A DNA stretch of 64,000 nucleotides from Aphodosoma sp045631465 (GCA_045631465.1 JAZQUV010000033.1:1-64000), one strand, 5' to 3'; positions 1 through 7,776 are shown, numbered from the stretch's first letter. Made by a program: numbers and translations. The notes: generated by a model not told the origin, from the sequence alone.

Positions 1-483
1 ACCATTCTCAGTAAGATACTTATAAAGATTAGTGCGGATGAAATAACGCTTTGTCTTTTCGTAACCTGGCATATACTTCTGTAATTCCGGAAGCAGTTGC
101 TCATAACTTTCGTAGTGTTTGCATACCACATTTGGCAAGAAGTGCAACAAGAACCAAAATTCTGTGCAGGGATTTGTCTCAATAAACAATACTCGTCCAG
201 AATACTTCTTTGTGCCATATTTCTTCTTTGCACTTTGGTATTGTTGCATCTCCGAAGGATATTGATACAACCTATCCATATCAAACAGGCAGACGATATA
301 GTCATACTGTTTGGCTATATATGATTCTACCAACTTCAAGACATGTCGGATGTCGCTATGTTGCGGAAAGTCCGGGGCCACTTTGAATGGAAAACGGCAA
401 GCAACACGTAGAGAATCAAAATAGAACCATTCTGTCTCTCCTTCATCAATGATGGCTATACTCTTACTTACTACGCTTGTCAT
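1..483 (-). CDS. RloB/TOPRIM-like protein, 3' part beyond window edge
   Basis: Reading the minus strand from the ATG at 483 gives 161 codons open to the window edge, so the C-terminus is missing. Residues 13-18 read DEGETE and residues 68-70 read DMD, the Glu and DxD pattern of a TOPRIM-like fold. Further on, ETNPCTEFWFLLHF matches the NPCxExWxLLHF signature of the RloB-like family (PF13707). The start lies 3 nt after the stop of the AAA ATPase at 487-1785, so the two are one transcription unit. An OLD-type AAA ATPase followed by a RloB-like protein is the composition of AbiL abortive-infection systems. RloB proteins are thought to act as nucleases or nuclease partners; the activity here is inferred, the family assignment is fairly firm. 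Confidence 0.8.
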   Translation of the reverse strand, partial: MTSVVSKSIAIIDEGETEWFYFDSLRVACRFPFKVAPDFPQHSDIRHVLKLVESYIAKQYDYIVCLFDMDRLYQYPSEMQQYQSAKKKYGTKKYSGRVLFIETNPCTEFWFLLHFLPNVVCKHYESYEQLLPELQKYMPGYEKTKRYFIRTNLYKYLTENG

Positions 484-486
484 ATC

Positions 487-1785
487 TTATTCATTTAAGT
501 TGAAGTATTGACTACCCAAGAATGGCAACTTAACCAGCTTGCCTTGCTTGTAAGCATTGTATGGTGACAGGTTCTTGTGTAAACCAAGAGATGAAAGACG
601 GAAAACATTTGTTTCACCTTGTTCGTCTTTATCTGTAAACCATATTGTATCTCTACGGATGAACTCTTCATTTAGAAGATTTATATCATGTGTTGTCAAC
701 AACATTTGAGACGTTCCATCACTATTAGCTAAAAACACCTTAATAAAATATGACAACAACTCATAATGAATACTTGTCTCTACTTCATCAATAGGCACAA
801 ACTGATTTTTCTTCAACAAGAAGTTCAAAATTACAGCCATTCCTAAAAATCGCATTGTACCATTTGATTCATACTCCTCAGACAAATCATACAACTTCTC
901 TCCTGCTTTATGTGTAAATGTTAATTCTGTATTAGTTATTTTTCCTTTCTTCAACATTTCTGCCTTAGCATTATCATCAAATGGAGCCTTCTGTATAAGT
1001 TGTTCTAATTCTGGAGTTATCAATTCCTCTTCTTCATGCAGCGCCACATCCTCAATATTAAAGTCTGATGCTTTCAAAAAATTCAATATAAATTTCTTGA
1101 GCTCACCGTCCTTGTCTTTATCAAGATGTTTCTTAACGTATGCCGACAATAACATACCTGGAGCCAATACATTCTTTACTTGCATTGAGAAATAATCGTA
1201 AACATCATTCAACTTTGTTTTTTCAACATTACTCTTACCAAATGCAGCCAACACGCTACTATTGTTAATAGTATTACCTAATATAGCATCTTGCCCCTTT
1301 TTTGAGAGTTTTAAATTCGCTCCAAATTCAATCACTGAAGAGTCTGTACTCTCTTCATAATTACGACTATATAATTTAGTAGGACGTATTGATTCATAAA
1401 CCACTAAAGATTCTGAATAAATTCGCTTTGAATCCAATTCGAAACTAAGAATATACTTCAATTTATTGATATAAAATGTCATTGACATCTTTGTATTTTC
1501 ATTTCTTGAAGTTTCATCTAAAAGAAAAGGAACAACACCTGTCTTCTCATTACGGTCTTTAGGCATACTCAAAACCAACATTCTGAAAAACTCAACCGCA
1601 TTCAATATATTAGTTTTGCCCGAAGCATTAGCTCCATACATAATACCAATCTTCAACAATCTAACCCCCTCTTTTACTTCATACGAATACTCATCAGACA
1701 TAAACGTATCTGAAGTTGGCTCAAAACTAATCTTTTGTGATGATTTGATGGAGAAAAAATTCTCAATTGAAAATTCAGCTATCAT
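487..1785 (-). CDS. AAA family ATPase (AbiLi/OLD-like), partner of RloB-like protein
   Basis: 432 residues. Walker A is GANASGKT at residues 51-58, directly after a short beta-rich N-terminus (FSIENFFSIK) typical of SMC/OLD-like ATPases (AAA_15/AAA_21). A long helical insertion follows, then near the C-terminus a Walker B (VPIDEVETSIH) and the H-loop LLTTHD. In this family the ATPase acts as a dimeric sensor or clamp controlling a nuclease partner; here the partner would be the RloB-like gene 3 nt downstream. The ATG at 1785 sits shortly downstream of a Bacteroidota promoter. There is no transposase, methylase or integrase next to it. Family assignment is confident; the anti-phage role is inferred from gene pairing. 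Confidence 0.85.
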   Translation of the reverse strand: MIAEFSIENFFSIKSSQKISFEPTSDTFMSDEYSYEVKEGVRLLKIGIMYGANASGKTNILNAVEFFRMLVLSMPKDRNEKTGVVPFLLDETSRNENTKMSMTFYINKLKYILSFELDSKRIYSESLVVYESIRPTKLYSRNYEESTDSSVIEFGANLKLSKKGQDAILGNTINNSSVLAAFGKSNVEKTKLNDVYDYFSMQVKNVLAPGMLLSAYVKKHLDKDKDGELKKFILNFLKASDFNIEDVALHEEEELITPELEQLIQKAPFDDNAKAEMLKKGKITNTELTFTHKAGEKLYDLSEEYESNGTMRFLGMAVILNFLLKKNQFVPIDEVETSIHYELLSYFIKVFLANSDGTSQMLLTTHDINLLNEEFIRRDTIWFTDKDEQGETNVFRLSSLGLHKNLSPYNAYKQGKLVKLPFLGSQYFNLNE

Positions 1786-1817
1786 AGTTATTGCATTTTA
1801 ATTCTACATTTCGACTG

Positions 1818-1849
1818 CAAACATACAAATAAAATCAATATTACACAAA
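1818..1849 (-). promoter_or_regulatory. Promoter of the ATPase-RloB operon
   Basis: On the minus strand TATGTTTG (1825-1818) lies 20 nt after TTTG (1849-1846), matching the Bacteroidota primary-sigma consensus. It lies about 33 nt upstream of the ATPase ATG. Confidence 0.55.
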
Positions 1850-1972
1850 TTATCAACCGCAAATTTGTATTTTTTTTACAAAATCACCGAATATAACTAC
1901 TACTTCGGTATTTATATCATCATCTTAAATACCATAACATTAAATAAAAACTCTAATTTACATAGATATTAA

Positions 1973-3007
1973 CTACCCTCCAATCGCCACCTTTATCACT
2001 CCATCTAACTTATTCTCAAATATCCGATATGCTTCCTCTATTTCGCTCAACGCAAAGCGATGCGTGATGAGCGGTGTGATGTCAATCCTACCCTGCTCTA
2101 TCAAGCGCAACACCTCTTCGCAATCGCATCCATCCACACCACCTGTCTTGAACGTGAGGTTCTTGCCATACATCTCTGGCAATGGCAACACTTGTGGCTC
2201 ATCATACAGCGCAACCACCGTTACTACGGCATTCGGACGAGCACACTCCCACGCCAAACGAAACGTCGCATCTCCTCCTGCCACTTCAATCACTCGGTCG
2301 GCTCCTCCATGGTCGCTATGCGTTGCAACAAACTCCTTACAATCCTCTGGTGTAGTGAGCAATACGTCTGCGTAATGCGTTTGCACAAACCTACGTCGCT
2401 CTTCCGATTTCTCGCACACTATGATGCGTTTTGGGTGCTTCAACATCACACACAACAGAGTGCAAATTCCTGTCGGTCCTGCCCCTAAAATCAGCACTGT
2501 ATCCTCTTCCGTAATCTCCGAAATGCGAGCAGCCCAAAACCCTGTTGCCAACACATCGCCCACCAACAATGCTTGTTCGTCGTTCACGCTATCAGGAATA
2601 CGATTTAACCCCTGATTTGCCAATGGCACACGCACATATTCTGCCTGTCCGCCATCAATGCGACACCCCAATGCCCAACCTCCATTTGGGTCGGTGCAAT
2701 TGTTCACATACCCATTCTTGCAGAAAAAACACTCACCACAAAAGGTCTCTACATTCACGGTCACTCGGTCGCCAGGCTTTACACCAACAACCTCCGAGCC
2801 CACCTCTTCGACCACACCCACCATTTCGTGTCCCACCGTAATGCCAGGCACTGCACGTGGCACACTGCCATGCTTGATATGCAAATCGCTCGAACAAATG
2901 CTACTCATCGTTACACGCACAATAGCATCCGTCGCCTCAATCAACACAGGCTTCGGCTTCTCCACCAAAGCAAACCTACCTTTTTCGATATATGTATATG
3001 CTAACAT
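1973..3007 (-). CDS. Zinc-dependent alcohol dehydrogenase (MDR family)
   Basis: 344 residues, the usual length of medium-chain dehydrogenases. Catalytic zinc ligands are visible at Cys38 and in the GHE signature (His60-Glu61). The structural zinc lobe has Cys90, Cys93, Cys96 and Cys104. The Rossmann motif GAGPTG follows in the second half. It should oxidise a secondary alcohol or polyol (or reduce the ketone) with NAD(P). The overall look is of the threonine/butanediol/isopropanol dehydrogenase branch, but the substrate cannot be read from sequence. It is the last gene of a three-gene minus-strand operon after an SDR dehydrogenase (15 nt away) and a DUF5714 protein, so two oxidoreductases are probably co-expressed on related substrates. 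Confidence 0.85.
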   Translation of the reverse strand: MLAYTYIEKGRFALVEKPKPVLIEATDAIVRVTMSSICSSDLHIKHGSVPRAVPGITVGHEMVGVVEEVGSEVVGVKPGDRVTVNVETFCGECFFCKNGYVNNCTDPNGGWALGCRIDGGQAEYVRVPLANQGLNRIPDSVNDEQALLVGDVLATGFWAARISEITEEDTVLILGAGPTGICTLLCVMLKHPKRIIVCEKSEERRRFVQTHYADVLLTTPEDCKEFVATHSDHGGADRVIEVAGGDATFRLAWECARPNAVVTVVALYDEPQVLPLPEMYGKNLTFKTGGVDGCDCEEVLRLIEQGRIDITPLITHRFALSEIEEAYRIFENKLDGVIKVAIGG

Positions 3008-3022
3008 AATTGTCTGATTTTT

Positions 3023-3733
3023 TTATTTTTCCAACCTCCACCCACAATCGCCATGATAAATCATCTGTCGGGTCATGCCACCATCGATGCAGATATTCTC
3101 ACCCGTAATGAATCCTGCCTTATCGGAGCAAAGAAACAAAACCATATTGGCAATATCCATCGGATTACCCACACGCCCTACGGGTTGCTGCACGGCATCT
3201 GCCCCTTCATACACCGTATAGTTCGTATCAATCCACCCAGGCGAAATCGAATTCACCCTTGCTCTGCCCGCAAGACTCACCGCCAACGCATGCGTCAATG
3301 CCGCTATTCCACCCTTTGCTGCAGTGTAACTCTCGGTCTGTGGTTGACTCATACGGTCGCGCGAAGAGGATATGTTTACTATCGACACACCTTCTTCGGC
3401 AAAGTAAGGCATCAACAATTTAACTAAATAAAACGGCGCAGTAACCCCCACACTCAGTGCATACTGAAACTCCTCATACGAGCACTCGTCTATCCCCTTC
3501 ATCAGTGGCAACGCATTGTTAATCACACAATCCACCCTATCGTGTCGCGCCACGACATACTCCACAAACGCCTCAAGCACCTCTTTCTGCGCAATATCGC
3601 CCACAAAATGCTCCCCTTCAGCTTGCTTGTCAATCACATAAACATGTGCCCCCTCCGAGCGAAACACATCAGCAATACACCTGCCAATACCACTTGCCCC
3701 ACCCGTAACAATAACTACTTTATCCTTAAACAT
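3023..3733 (-). CDS. Short-chain dehydrogenase/reductase (SDR)
   Basis: 236 residues, classical SDR length. The cofactor motif TGGASGIG is at residues 10-17, the NNA motif follows in the middle, and the catalytic Ser-Tyr-Lys set appears as NISSS followed by SYTAAKG. The C-terminus has the PGWIDT segment usual after the active site. The substrate is unknown; enzymes of this look oxidise or reduce hydroxyl/keto groups of sugars, polyols or lipids with NAD(P)H. It lies between a DUF5714 protein (18-nt gap upstream) and a zinc alcohol dehydrogenase (15-nt gap downstream). Confidence 0.85.
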   Translation of the reverse strand: MFKDKVVIVTGGASGIGRCIADVFRSEGAHVYVIDKQAEGEHFVGDIAQKEVLEAFVEYVVARHDRVDCVINNALPLMKGIDECSYEEFQYALSVGVTAPFYLVKLLMPYFAEEGVSIVNISSSRDRMSQPQTESYTAAKGGIAALTHALAVSLAGRARVNSISPGWIDTNYTVYEGADAVQQPVGRVGNPMDIANMVLFLCSDKAGFITGENICIDGGMTRQMIYHGDCGWRLEK

Positions 3734-3751
3734 AAAAACTATAAATTAATA

Positions 3752-4438
3752 TCACTTCGAATAAAACGGACAACGCATCCTTATGCACTGATTATTATTT
3801 CCGCAATGCCTACACACCACATCCGACCGCTCCATCGCAACTCCAAAATGCTCCTCTACAAAATCTATTGCAGCCAAAATCGACAAATACGACCCTCGCT
3901 TACAGCATCGTGGTCCACCCACTTCGGCAATACGTGCAAGCGACGAAGAGGTCATCCTATGCGACAATGCAAATGGCTCCACAGTCAATGGCGTTGAATG
4001 ACTTATTATCGAAACAAACATACCCGAACTCAATCCTGCTCCGCATGCACCCCAAAAGCCACATGCACCGCCTGGCACTTGCTTACCTCGTCGCATCAAC
4101 TCTACCAACGCATCCGAAAGTTCGATATCGCCACCTGCATTCCTATATGCCGTCAACAATGCCGCACCCACCATCACATGATGCTCCGGACCATGCATGT
4201 GGCAAAACGGCATCGCCATCATCTTCTCTAAAATCTCAATAGGATTTTTCGACATCTCATCAAGACAAACCCTATAAATCGCATCAATACCCCTCGTATG
4301 ACACTCATTACAAACATAATGACCATGCTCGCAACAAGTCTTGCTATACTCCACCCTATGGCATATAGCACACTCCATCGACTGCTCCTTTTCCAAATAT
4401 ACCAACGGAGCACTACATATCAAACATTCTTCTTTCAT
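3752..4438 (-). CDS. DUF5714 cysteine-rich protein
   Basis: 228 residues from the ATG at 4438. A TTG 27 nt further upstream is in frame but overlaps the -7 promoter element, so the ATG is preferred. The first 50 residues carry paired cysteines (CLIC, CAIC, CCEHGHYVCNEC), which look like a double zinc ribbon. The middle has H/C residues in FCHMHGPEHH, then a glycine/cysteine-rich stretch (GGACGFWGACGAG), and the C-terminus ends with CRHCGNNNQCIRMRC. This matches my memory of DUF5714, whose biochemical function is unknown. The conserved GACGFxGACG segment could bind a metal or an iron-sulfur cluster. It is first in an operon with two dehydrogenases, which suggests a redox or maturation role. 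Confidence 0.75.
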   Translation of the reverse strand: MKEECLICSAPLVYLEKEQSMECAICHRVEYSKTCCEHGHYVCNECHTRGIDAIYRVCLDEMSKNPIEILEKMMAMPFCHMHGPEHHVMVGAALLTAYRNAGGDIELSDALVELMRRGKQVPGGACGFWGACGAGLSSGMFVSIISHSTPLTVEPFALSHRMTSSSLARIAEVGGPRCCKRGSYLSILAAIDFVEEHFGVAMERSDVVCRHCGNNNQCIRMRCPFYSK

Positions 4439-4462
4439 AACATCACGTATAATTTTTTTCTG

Positions 4463-4470
4463 CAAATATA
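4463..4470 (-). promoter_or_regulatory. -7 element before the DUF5714-SDR-ADH operon
   Basis: TATATTTG on the minus strand, 24 nt before the ATG at 4438. The expected TTTG at -33 is only weakly matched (ATTG around 4494), so this is a tentative call. It argues against the upstream TTG start. Confidence 0.4.
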
Positions 4471-4575
4471 CAAAAAAATCATAAACATATCAATTTTATT
4501 AGACACAAGATGTTAGACGACTATAGACAACAAATTTTTTGCACCGCATAAATCAAAAATCCCTAGCACGCCCCT

Positions 4576-5589
4576 CTAATACTCCATATATGCCCATCTC
4601 CCCTCATTCCACAAATTATTGTAAAGTTCTAGCATCTTCTCTCCTCCCAATTCTATCATCTTATCGTCAAATTGTCGCCCATGCCCCGACACGAAATTAT
4701 GCGTCAATTCGTGCACACATAGTGCCTCCAAACTCTCTTTTGGCAACTGCACACACGCACTGCTGAACGTAATATCATGGTTAAATGCGTAGTTATATGC
4801 CGCACAATTCCTAAGCGACTTCACCACTTCACACTTGCCATACTCTACGCCAATTCTCTGTGCTACTCGCTCCAACACTAGCGGAATCACCTCCTGTGCT
4901 CTTTTCCATAACAACTCCTTGACTTTCCTAAATATCGTCTCTTGCACATACAAATATTCTAAACAAGCGCTATTCGGAAACGTCACTCTCAACTCTCTCC
5001 CTTCCATTCTAGTACTATAATGCTCCGCATTACCCCTTCGCACTTCTAGTCTATAATAGTCTGCCTCAACTATATAGCCATCATAAAACCGATTTTTTCC
5101 ATCACAACTCCACGTCCTATTCTTCTCTGGCAAATATTGCTCTGCATAGCAAAAACCCTCCAACAACGACTCTCTACTACTCACCACTACTACCACCTCA
5201 TCTTTATTATATCTCCATTGCGGAGTGCTATATATGTTCACCAACTTCGTCACTCTTACATTCCCCACTCCCTCTATCTTCCTTCTCACACTCCCTTCAT
5301 CTTCTTTCACTCCCTCTAATCCCTCTAATCTCGCATTTATCCACTTCCCAAACGCCCCTTCTCTCTCTGAGGTCAACAAGTGCGCACGACTCGTTTCATA
5401 CAAATCCTTCGCCATTACCAACTCCTTCTCTACCCCCAATCCTAATTCATAACAATATCCCAACCATGCCCTGCATTCGTCGCAACAATGCTCCTCCATC
5501 AATCCCTTCAAAAACCACTCCACCGCACCACTATAATCACCACTAAGATAACGTTCTCTGCCGTTATCAAAACAAGATATTCTACTCAT
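4576..5589 (-). CDS. Sel1-like repeat protein with YgjP-type zinc metallopeptidase domain
   Basis: 337 residues. The N-terminus (about residues 7-75) has Sel1/TPR-like helical repeats (GDYSGAVEWFLKG, then YCYELGLGVEKE). The C-terminal half ends in VHELTHNFVSGHGRQF, an HExxH site followed by a third His in the HGxxF context typical of YgjP/WLM (DUF45, M48-like) peptidases. The RNA-polymerase or SUMO partners of YgjP relatives elsewhere cannot be assumed here. Codon choice differs from the flanking core genes: AGA/AGG arginine, GAG glutamate and GGG glycine are common, whereas neighbours prefer CGT/CGC and GAA. That suggests relatively recent acquisition. It has its own promoter and is monocistronic. 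Confidence 0.75.
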   Translation of the reverse strand: MSRISCFDNGRERYLSGDYSGAVEWFLKGLMEEHCCDECRAWLGYCYELGLGVEKELVMAKDLYETSRAHLLTSEREGAFGKWINARLEGLEGVKEDEGSVRRKIEGVGNVRVTKLVNIYSTPQWRYNKDEVVVVVSSRESLLEGFCYAEQYLPEKNRTWSCDGKNRFYDGYIVEADYYRLEVRRGNAEHYSTRMEGRELRVTFPNSACLEYLYVQETIFRKVKELLWKRAQEVIPLVLERVAQRIGVEYGKCEVVKSLRNCAAYNYAFNHDITFSSACVQLPKESLEALCVHELTHNFVSGHGRQFDDKMIELGGEKMLELYNNLWNEGRWAYMEY

Positions 5590-5613
5590 AACAAGTTCAA
5601 AATTAATTTAAGC

Positions 5614-5645
5614 ACAAAGTTAAACAATATATCCAAACTCTCAAA
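5614..5645 (-). promoter_or_regulatory. Promoter of the YgjP-like gene
   Basis: Minus strand TAACTTTG (5621-5614) with TTTG 20 nt upstream (5645-5642), a good match to the Bacteroidota consensus, 25 nt before the ATG. Confidence 0.55.
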
Positions 5646-5676
5646 ATTTATTCCCACCTATTTCACCCCTATCTCA

Positions 5677-5715
5677 CCCTACCTTCAAGCAACCTATCTC
5701 GAAGAAGACTGACAC
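5677..5715. repeat. 39-bp dispersed repeat, copy 1
   Basis: Runs from CCCTACCTTCAAGC to AAGACTGACAC and recurs at 23777-23815 with a single mismatch (C at 5698, G in the other copy). Both copies are intergenic. It contains the ACCTTCAAGCAACCT core shared with the larger repeats at 15335, 53617 and 54515. Confidence 0.8.
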
Positions 5716-5743
5716 TTTTTCTTCTCTCTACAAAATACAATAT

Positions 5744-5769
5744 AGGCCGATTCAATCTAAGAATCAGCC
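5744..5769 (-). terminator. Possible terminator after the SRPBCC gene
   Basis: GGCCGATTC and GAATCAGCC form a 9-bp stem with one wobble pair and an 8-nt loop. On the minus strand it is followed by a T-rich tract (TATATTGTATTTT), as expected for a terminator of the gene ending at 5789. Confidence 0.5.
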
Positions 5770-5788
5770 CATATCAATAAAATATACG

Positions 5789-6211
5789 TTATCTATTCAC
5801 AATCATCGCAATCATATCTGCCATACGCTCAATTCCCTCATCAAGTTTATTGCCTATCATTGGTTTGAGCATAAACGGAATATCAGCCTTCAATGTCAAT
5901 TTCATACGAGTATCATACTCTGCCACCCCTACAAACTGAATCCAAAAGTTAAACTGAATAGGAAAATTATCAGCTCCAAATTTCAACATCTTAGGTTCCT
6001 CGCGGTCAACAATGCGCACCACTACTTCGCCCAACATATCTACTTTAAACGACACCGAATCTTCAGTGAACGCTATATCCTTAATCTTCTCTTTATGCTC
6101 TTCAGGCAATGCTGCAGCATATTTCTCGAGTTGAGTAAGGTCACTCATCATCTTGTACACCTCAGTTTGAGGTTTAAACAATTGCTTTTGTTTACTTTCG
6201 TAAGTATTCAT
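5789..6211 (-). CDS. SRPBCC (START-like) family protein
   Basis: 140 residues with the length and hydrophobic pattern of a polyketide-cyclase/START-like helix-grip fold. The N-terminus (ESKQKQLFKPQTEVYKMMSD) has the usual boundary helix where coenzyme Q-binding relatives start, and the C-terminus is one long amphipathic helix (DEGIERMADMIAMIV). Such proteins bind small hydrophobic ligands; nothing shows which. It follows shikimate kinase on the same strand, separated by 74 nt, and may be co-transcribed with it. Confidence 0.65.
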   Translation of the reverse strand: MNTYESKQKQLFKPQTEVYKMMSDLTQLEKYAAALPEEHKEKIKDIAFTEDSVSFKVDMLGEVVVRIVDREEPKMLKFGADNFPIQFNFWIQFVGVAEYDTRMKLTLKADIPFMLKPMIGNKLDEGIERMADMIAMIVNR

Positions 6212-6278
6212 TTTTATTTAATTAGTAGTTAATAATTAGCAAAGAATAAAAAGTAATTTTAACAAAAATATAAACTTA

Positions 6279-6334
6279 TAATCTGTTATCTGTAACCTGT
6301 AATCTGTTGTCTGTAATCTGTTATCTGTAATCTA
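6279..6334. repeat. Eight heptamer units running into the 3' end of aroK
   Basis: Eight consecutive 7-nt units of the form T(A/T)(A/G)(T/C)CT(G/A). Seven of them lie inside the aroK reading frame and encode its last 16 residues plus the stop codon. Confidence 0.85.
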
Positions 6335-6810
6335 TTTAAGTCCAGCTCTTCTCCATTCCACACCTCATGCGCTTGCATATAAAACGACTCACGCTCAGCC
6401 AGATGCTTTGCAACAAACGCTTTCAGCTCTTCCTCTGTTTTATTTGCGACTATAGGCCTTTTGTTTTGCGAACGCATTATTCGCTCAATCAAAACCTCCA
6501 CCGAACATTGCAAATAAATAGTTTGCCCCGCAGCATTCATCTGCTCCATATTATCAAAAAAACAAGGTGTTCCTCCTCCTACCGACACCACAACGTCCTC
6601 CATTGCCATCACCTCTTGCAACATATTTCGCTCTCTACTACGAAATCCCTCCTCACCAATCGTGACAAACATATCCGATATCTTCTCACGAAATCTCTGC
6701 TCTATACGCCAATCCAAATCAATATGTTCCAACCCATACCTACGCGCCAAAGCTCGCCCTACTGCCGTTTTACCAGCACCCATATATCCTATCAGAAATA
6801 TTGGCTTCAT
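6286..6810 (-). CDS. aroK: Shikimate kinase
   Basis: 174 residues. Phosphorylates shikimate with ATP, step five of the shikimate pathway to chorismate. The P-loop is GYMGAGKT at residues 8-15. The shikimate-binding Asp (DLDWRIE) and the FR motif (EEGFRSRERNML) follow, then the glycine-rich VSVGGGTPC and the LID region with QNKRPIV. The last residues (LQITDYRQQITGYR) do not look like the family: they are encoded by a heptamer repeat whose 21-nt period gives a 7-residue period. The original stop was probably lost or moved when the repeat formed. Catalytic residues are all upstream, so activity should be retained. Confidence 0.93.
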   Translation of the reverse strand: MKPIFLIGYMGAGKTAVGRALARRYGLEHIDLDWRIEQRFREKISDMFVTIGEEGFRSRERNMLQEVMAMEDVVVSVGGGTPCFFDNMEQMNAAGQTIYLQCSVEVLIERIMRSQNKRPIVANKTEEELKAFVAKHLAERESFYMQAHEVWNGEELDLNRLQITDYRQQITGYR

Positions 6811-6847
6811 GACTTAAATCAAGAATTTTGAATAGTAAATTATATAA

Positions 6848-6882
6848 TTTGCAAAATTACGAAAAAAATTGTAATTTTGCAA
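6848..6882. promoter_or_regulatory. Overlapping divergent promoters for aroK and the GNAT gene
   Basis: On the plus strand TTTG (6848-6851), 20 nt, then TAATTTTGC (6872-6880) precedes the GNAT ATG at 6888. On the minus strand the identical TAATTTTGC reads from 6859 to 6851, pointing at aroK. The two -7 elements form a 9-bp inverted repeat, and each promoter's -33 region overlaps or abuts the other's -7 element, so the promoters should exclude each other. Confidence 0.6.
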
Positions 6883-6887
6883 GTATT

Positions 6888-7451
6888 ATGAACAACCCTA
6901 ATTTAACTATACGAAAAGCTACCATAAACGACGTAAAACTAATCGCTTATGCCGTAGGTAATGCCATTGGCGAAGATGTTATGCCTAGCTTTTGTGGCAA
7001 CAATTGGATGAATACTATAGCAGAAGTTGCTACTCTCGAAAACTCACAATATAGCTATCGCAATGCTCTTATTGCCGAAGTGGATGACTCTCCTGCTGGC
7101 GTTATTGTGACCTACGATGGTGCTCGACTCGAAGAACTCCGCTCCGAAACTATAAGAATCGTGCGTAAGTATAAACCTAACTTTACTTTTTCGGAAGACG
7201 AAACCGAAACTGGAGAATACTACATCGACACCCTATGCGTACTACCCCAATATCGCAAAATGGGCATCGCCACAAAACTAATCACTACCATACGCAAGCA
7301 AGCATTTGCCGAAGGGCACACAAAATTAGGTCTAATTGTCGATTTCGACAACCCCTCTGCCGAACGACTTTACACGCAAATTGGCTTCCGTCGCGTCGGA
7401 CAACGCACTTTTCTCGGTCACAAAATGTGGCATTTGGTCTATGAACAATGA
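6888..7451 (+). CDS. GNAT family N-acetyltransferase
   Basis: 187 residues from the ATG at 6888. An in-frame ATG at 6828 lies upstream of the promoter -7 element, so it is rejected as start. The N-terminus LTIRKATINDVKLIA is a standard GNAT beginning. The acetyl-CoA loop appears as LPQYRKMGIATKL (Q/R-x-x-G-x-A). The C-terminus has the NPSAERLYTQIGFR segment. The acceptor substrate cannot be deduced. The only neighbour, divergent aroK, shares its promoter region. Confidence 0.85.
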   Translation: MNNPNLTIRKATINDVKLIAYAVGNAIGEDVMPSFCGNNWMNTIAEVATLENSQYSYRNALIAEVDDSPAGVIVTYDGARLEELRSETIRIVRKYKPNFTFSEDETETGEYYIDTLCVLPQYRKMGIATKLITTIRKQAFAEGHTKLGLIVDFDNPSAERLYTQIGFRRVGQRTFLGHKMWHLVYEQ

Positions 7452-7562
7452 AAAATTAATAATTAACAATTAAATTTACTCCTTTCACTCTCGAAATAAA
7501 CATTTATAAATCAACATGATAAAATAAACAACAAAAAAAATATAAATTTTATATCAAAATAT

Positions 7563-7594
7563 TTTGCTATTTCAAAAAAAAGCACTACCTTTGC
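7563..7594 (+). promoter_or_regulatory. Promoter of tRNA-Leu
   Basis: TTTG (7563-7566), 19 nt, TACCTTTGC (7586-7594): a near-perfect Bacteroidota promoter about 43 nt before the tRNA 5' end. Confidence 0.7.
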
Positions 7595-7636
7595 ATCCGA
7601 ATTCAGAACACAACACAAACGTTGTGAAATGAACAA

Positions 7637-7720
7637 GCCCAGATGGCGGAATTGGTAGACGCGCTGGTCTCAAACACCAGTGGATTCACTTCCATGCCGG
7701 TTCGATCCCGGCTCTGGGTA
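7637..7720 (+). tRNA. tRNA-Leu (anticodon CAA)
   Basis: 84 nt. The acceptor stem pairs GCCCAGA (7637-7643) with TCTGGGT (7713-7719; first pair G-U), discriminator A at 7720, CCA not encoded. The anticodon stem CTGGT/ACCAG encloses a CTCAAAC loop, giving CAA at 7671-7673, which reads UUG. A long variable arm (GGATTCACTTCC) fits a class II leucine tRNA, and the T arm has GGTTCGATCCC. A hairpin terminator follows directly. Confidence 0.95.
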
Positions 7721-7724
7721 CAAG

Positions 7725-7757
7725 GAGAGAAATTCGAAAGAGTTTCTCTCTTTTTTT
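7725..7757 (+). terminator. Intrinsic terminator of tRNA-Leu
   Basis: GAGAGAAA (7725-7732) pairs with TTTCTCTC (7743-7750), followed by seven T residues, 5 nt after the tRNA. Confidence 0.85.
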
Positions 7758-7776
7758 ATAAACATCTCTTACTAAT

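Noticed and set aside
97..324. 75-codon plus-strand frame at the left edge
   Set aside because: Antisense to the RloB-like gene, whose motifs are clear.
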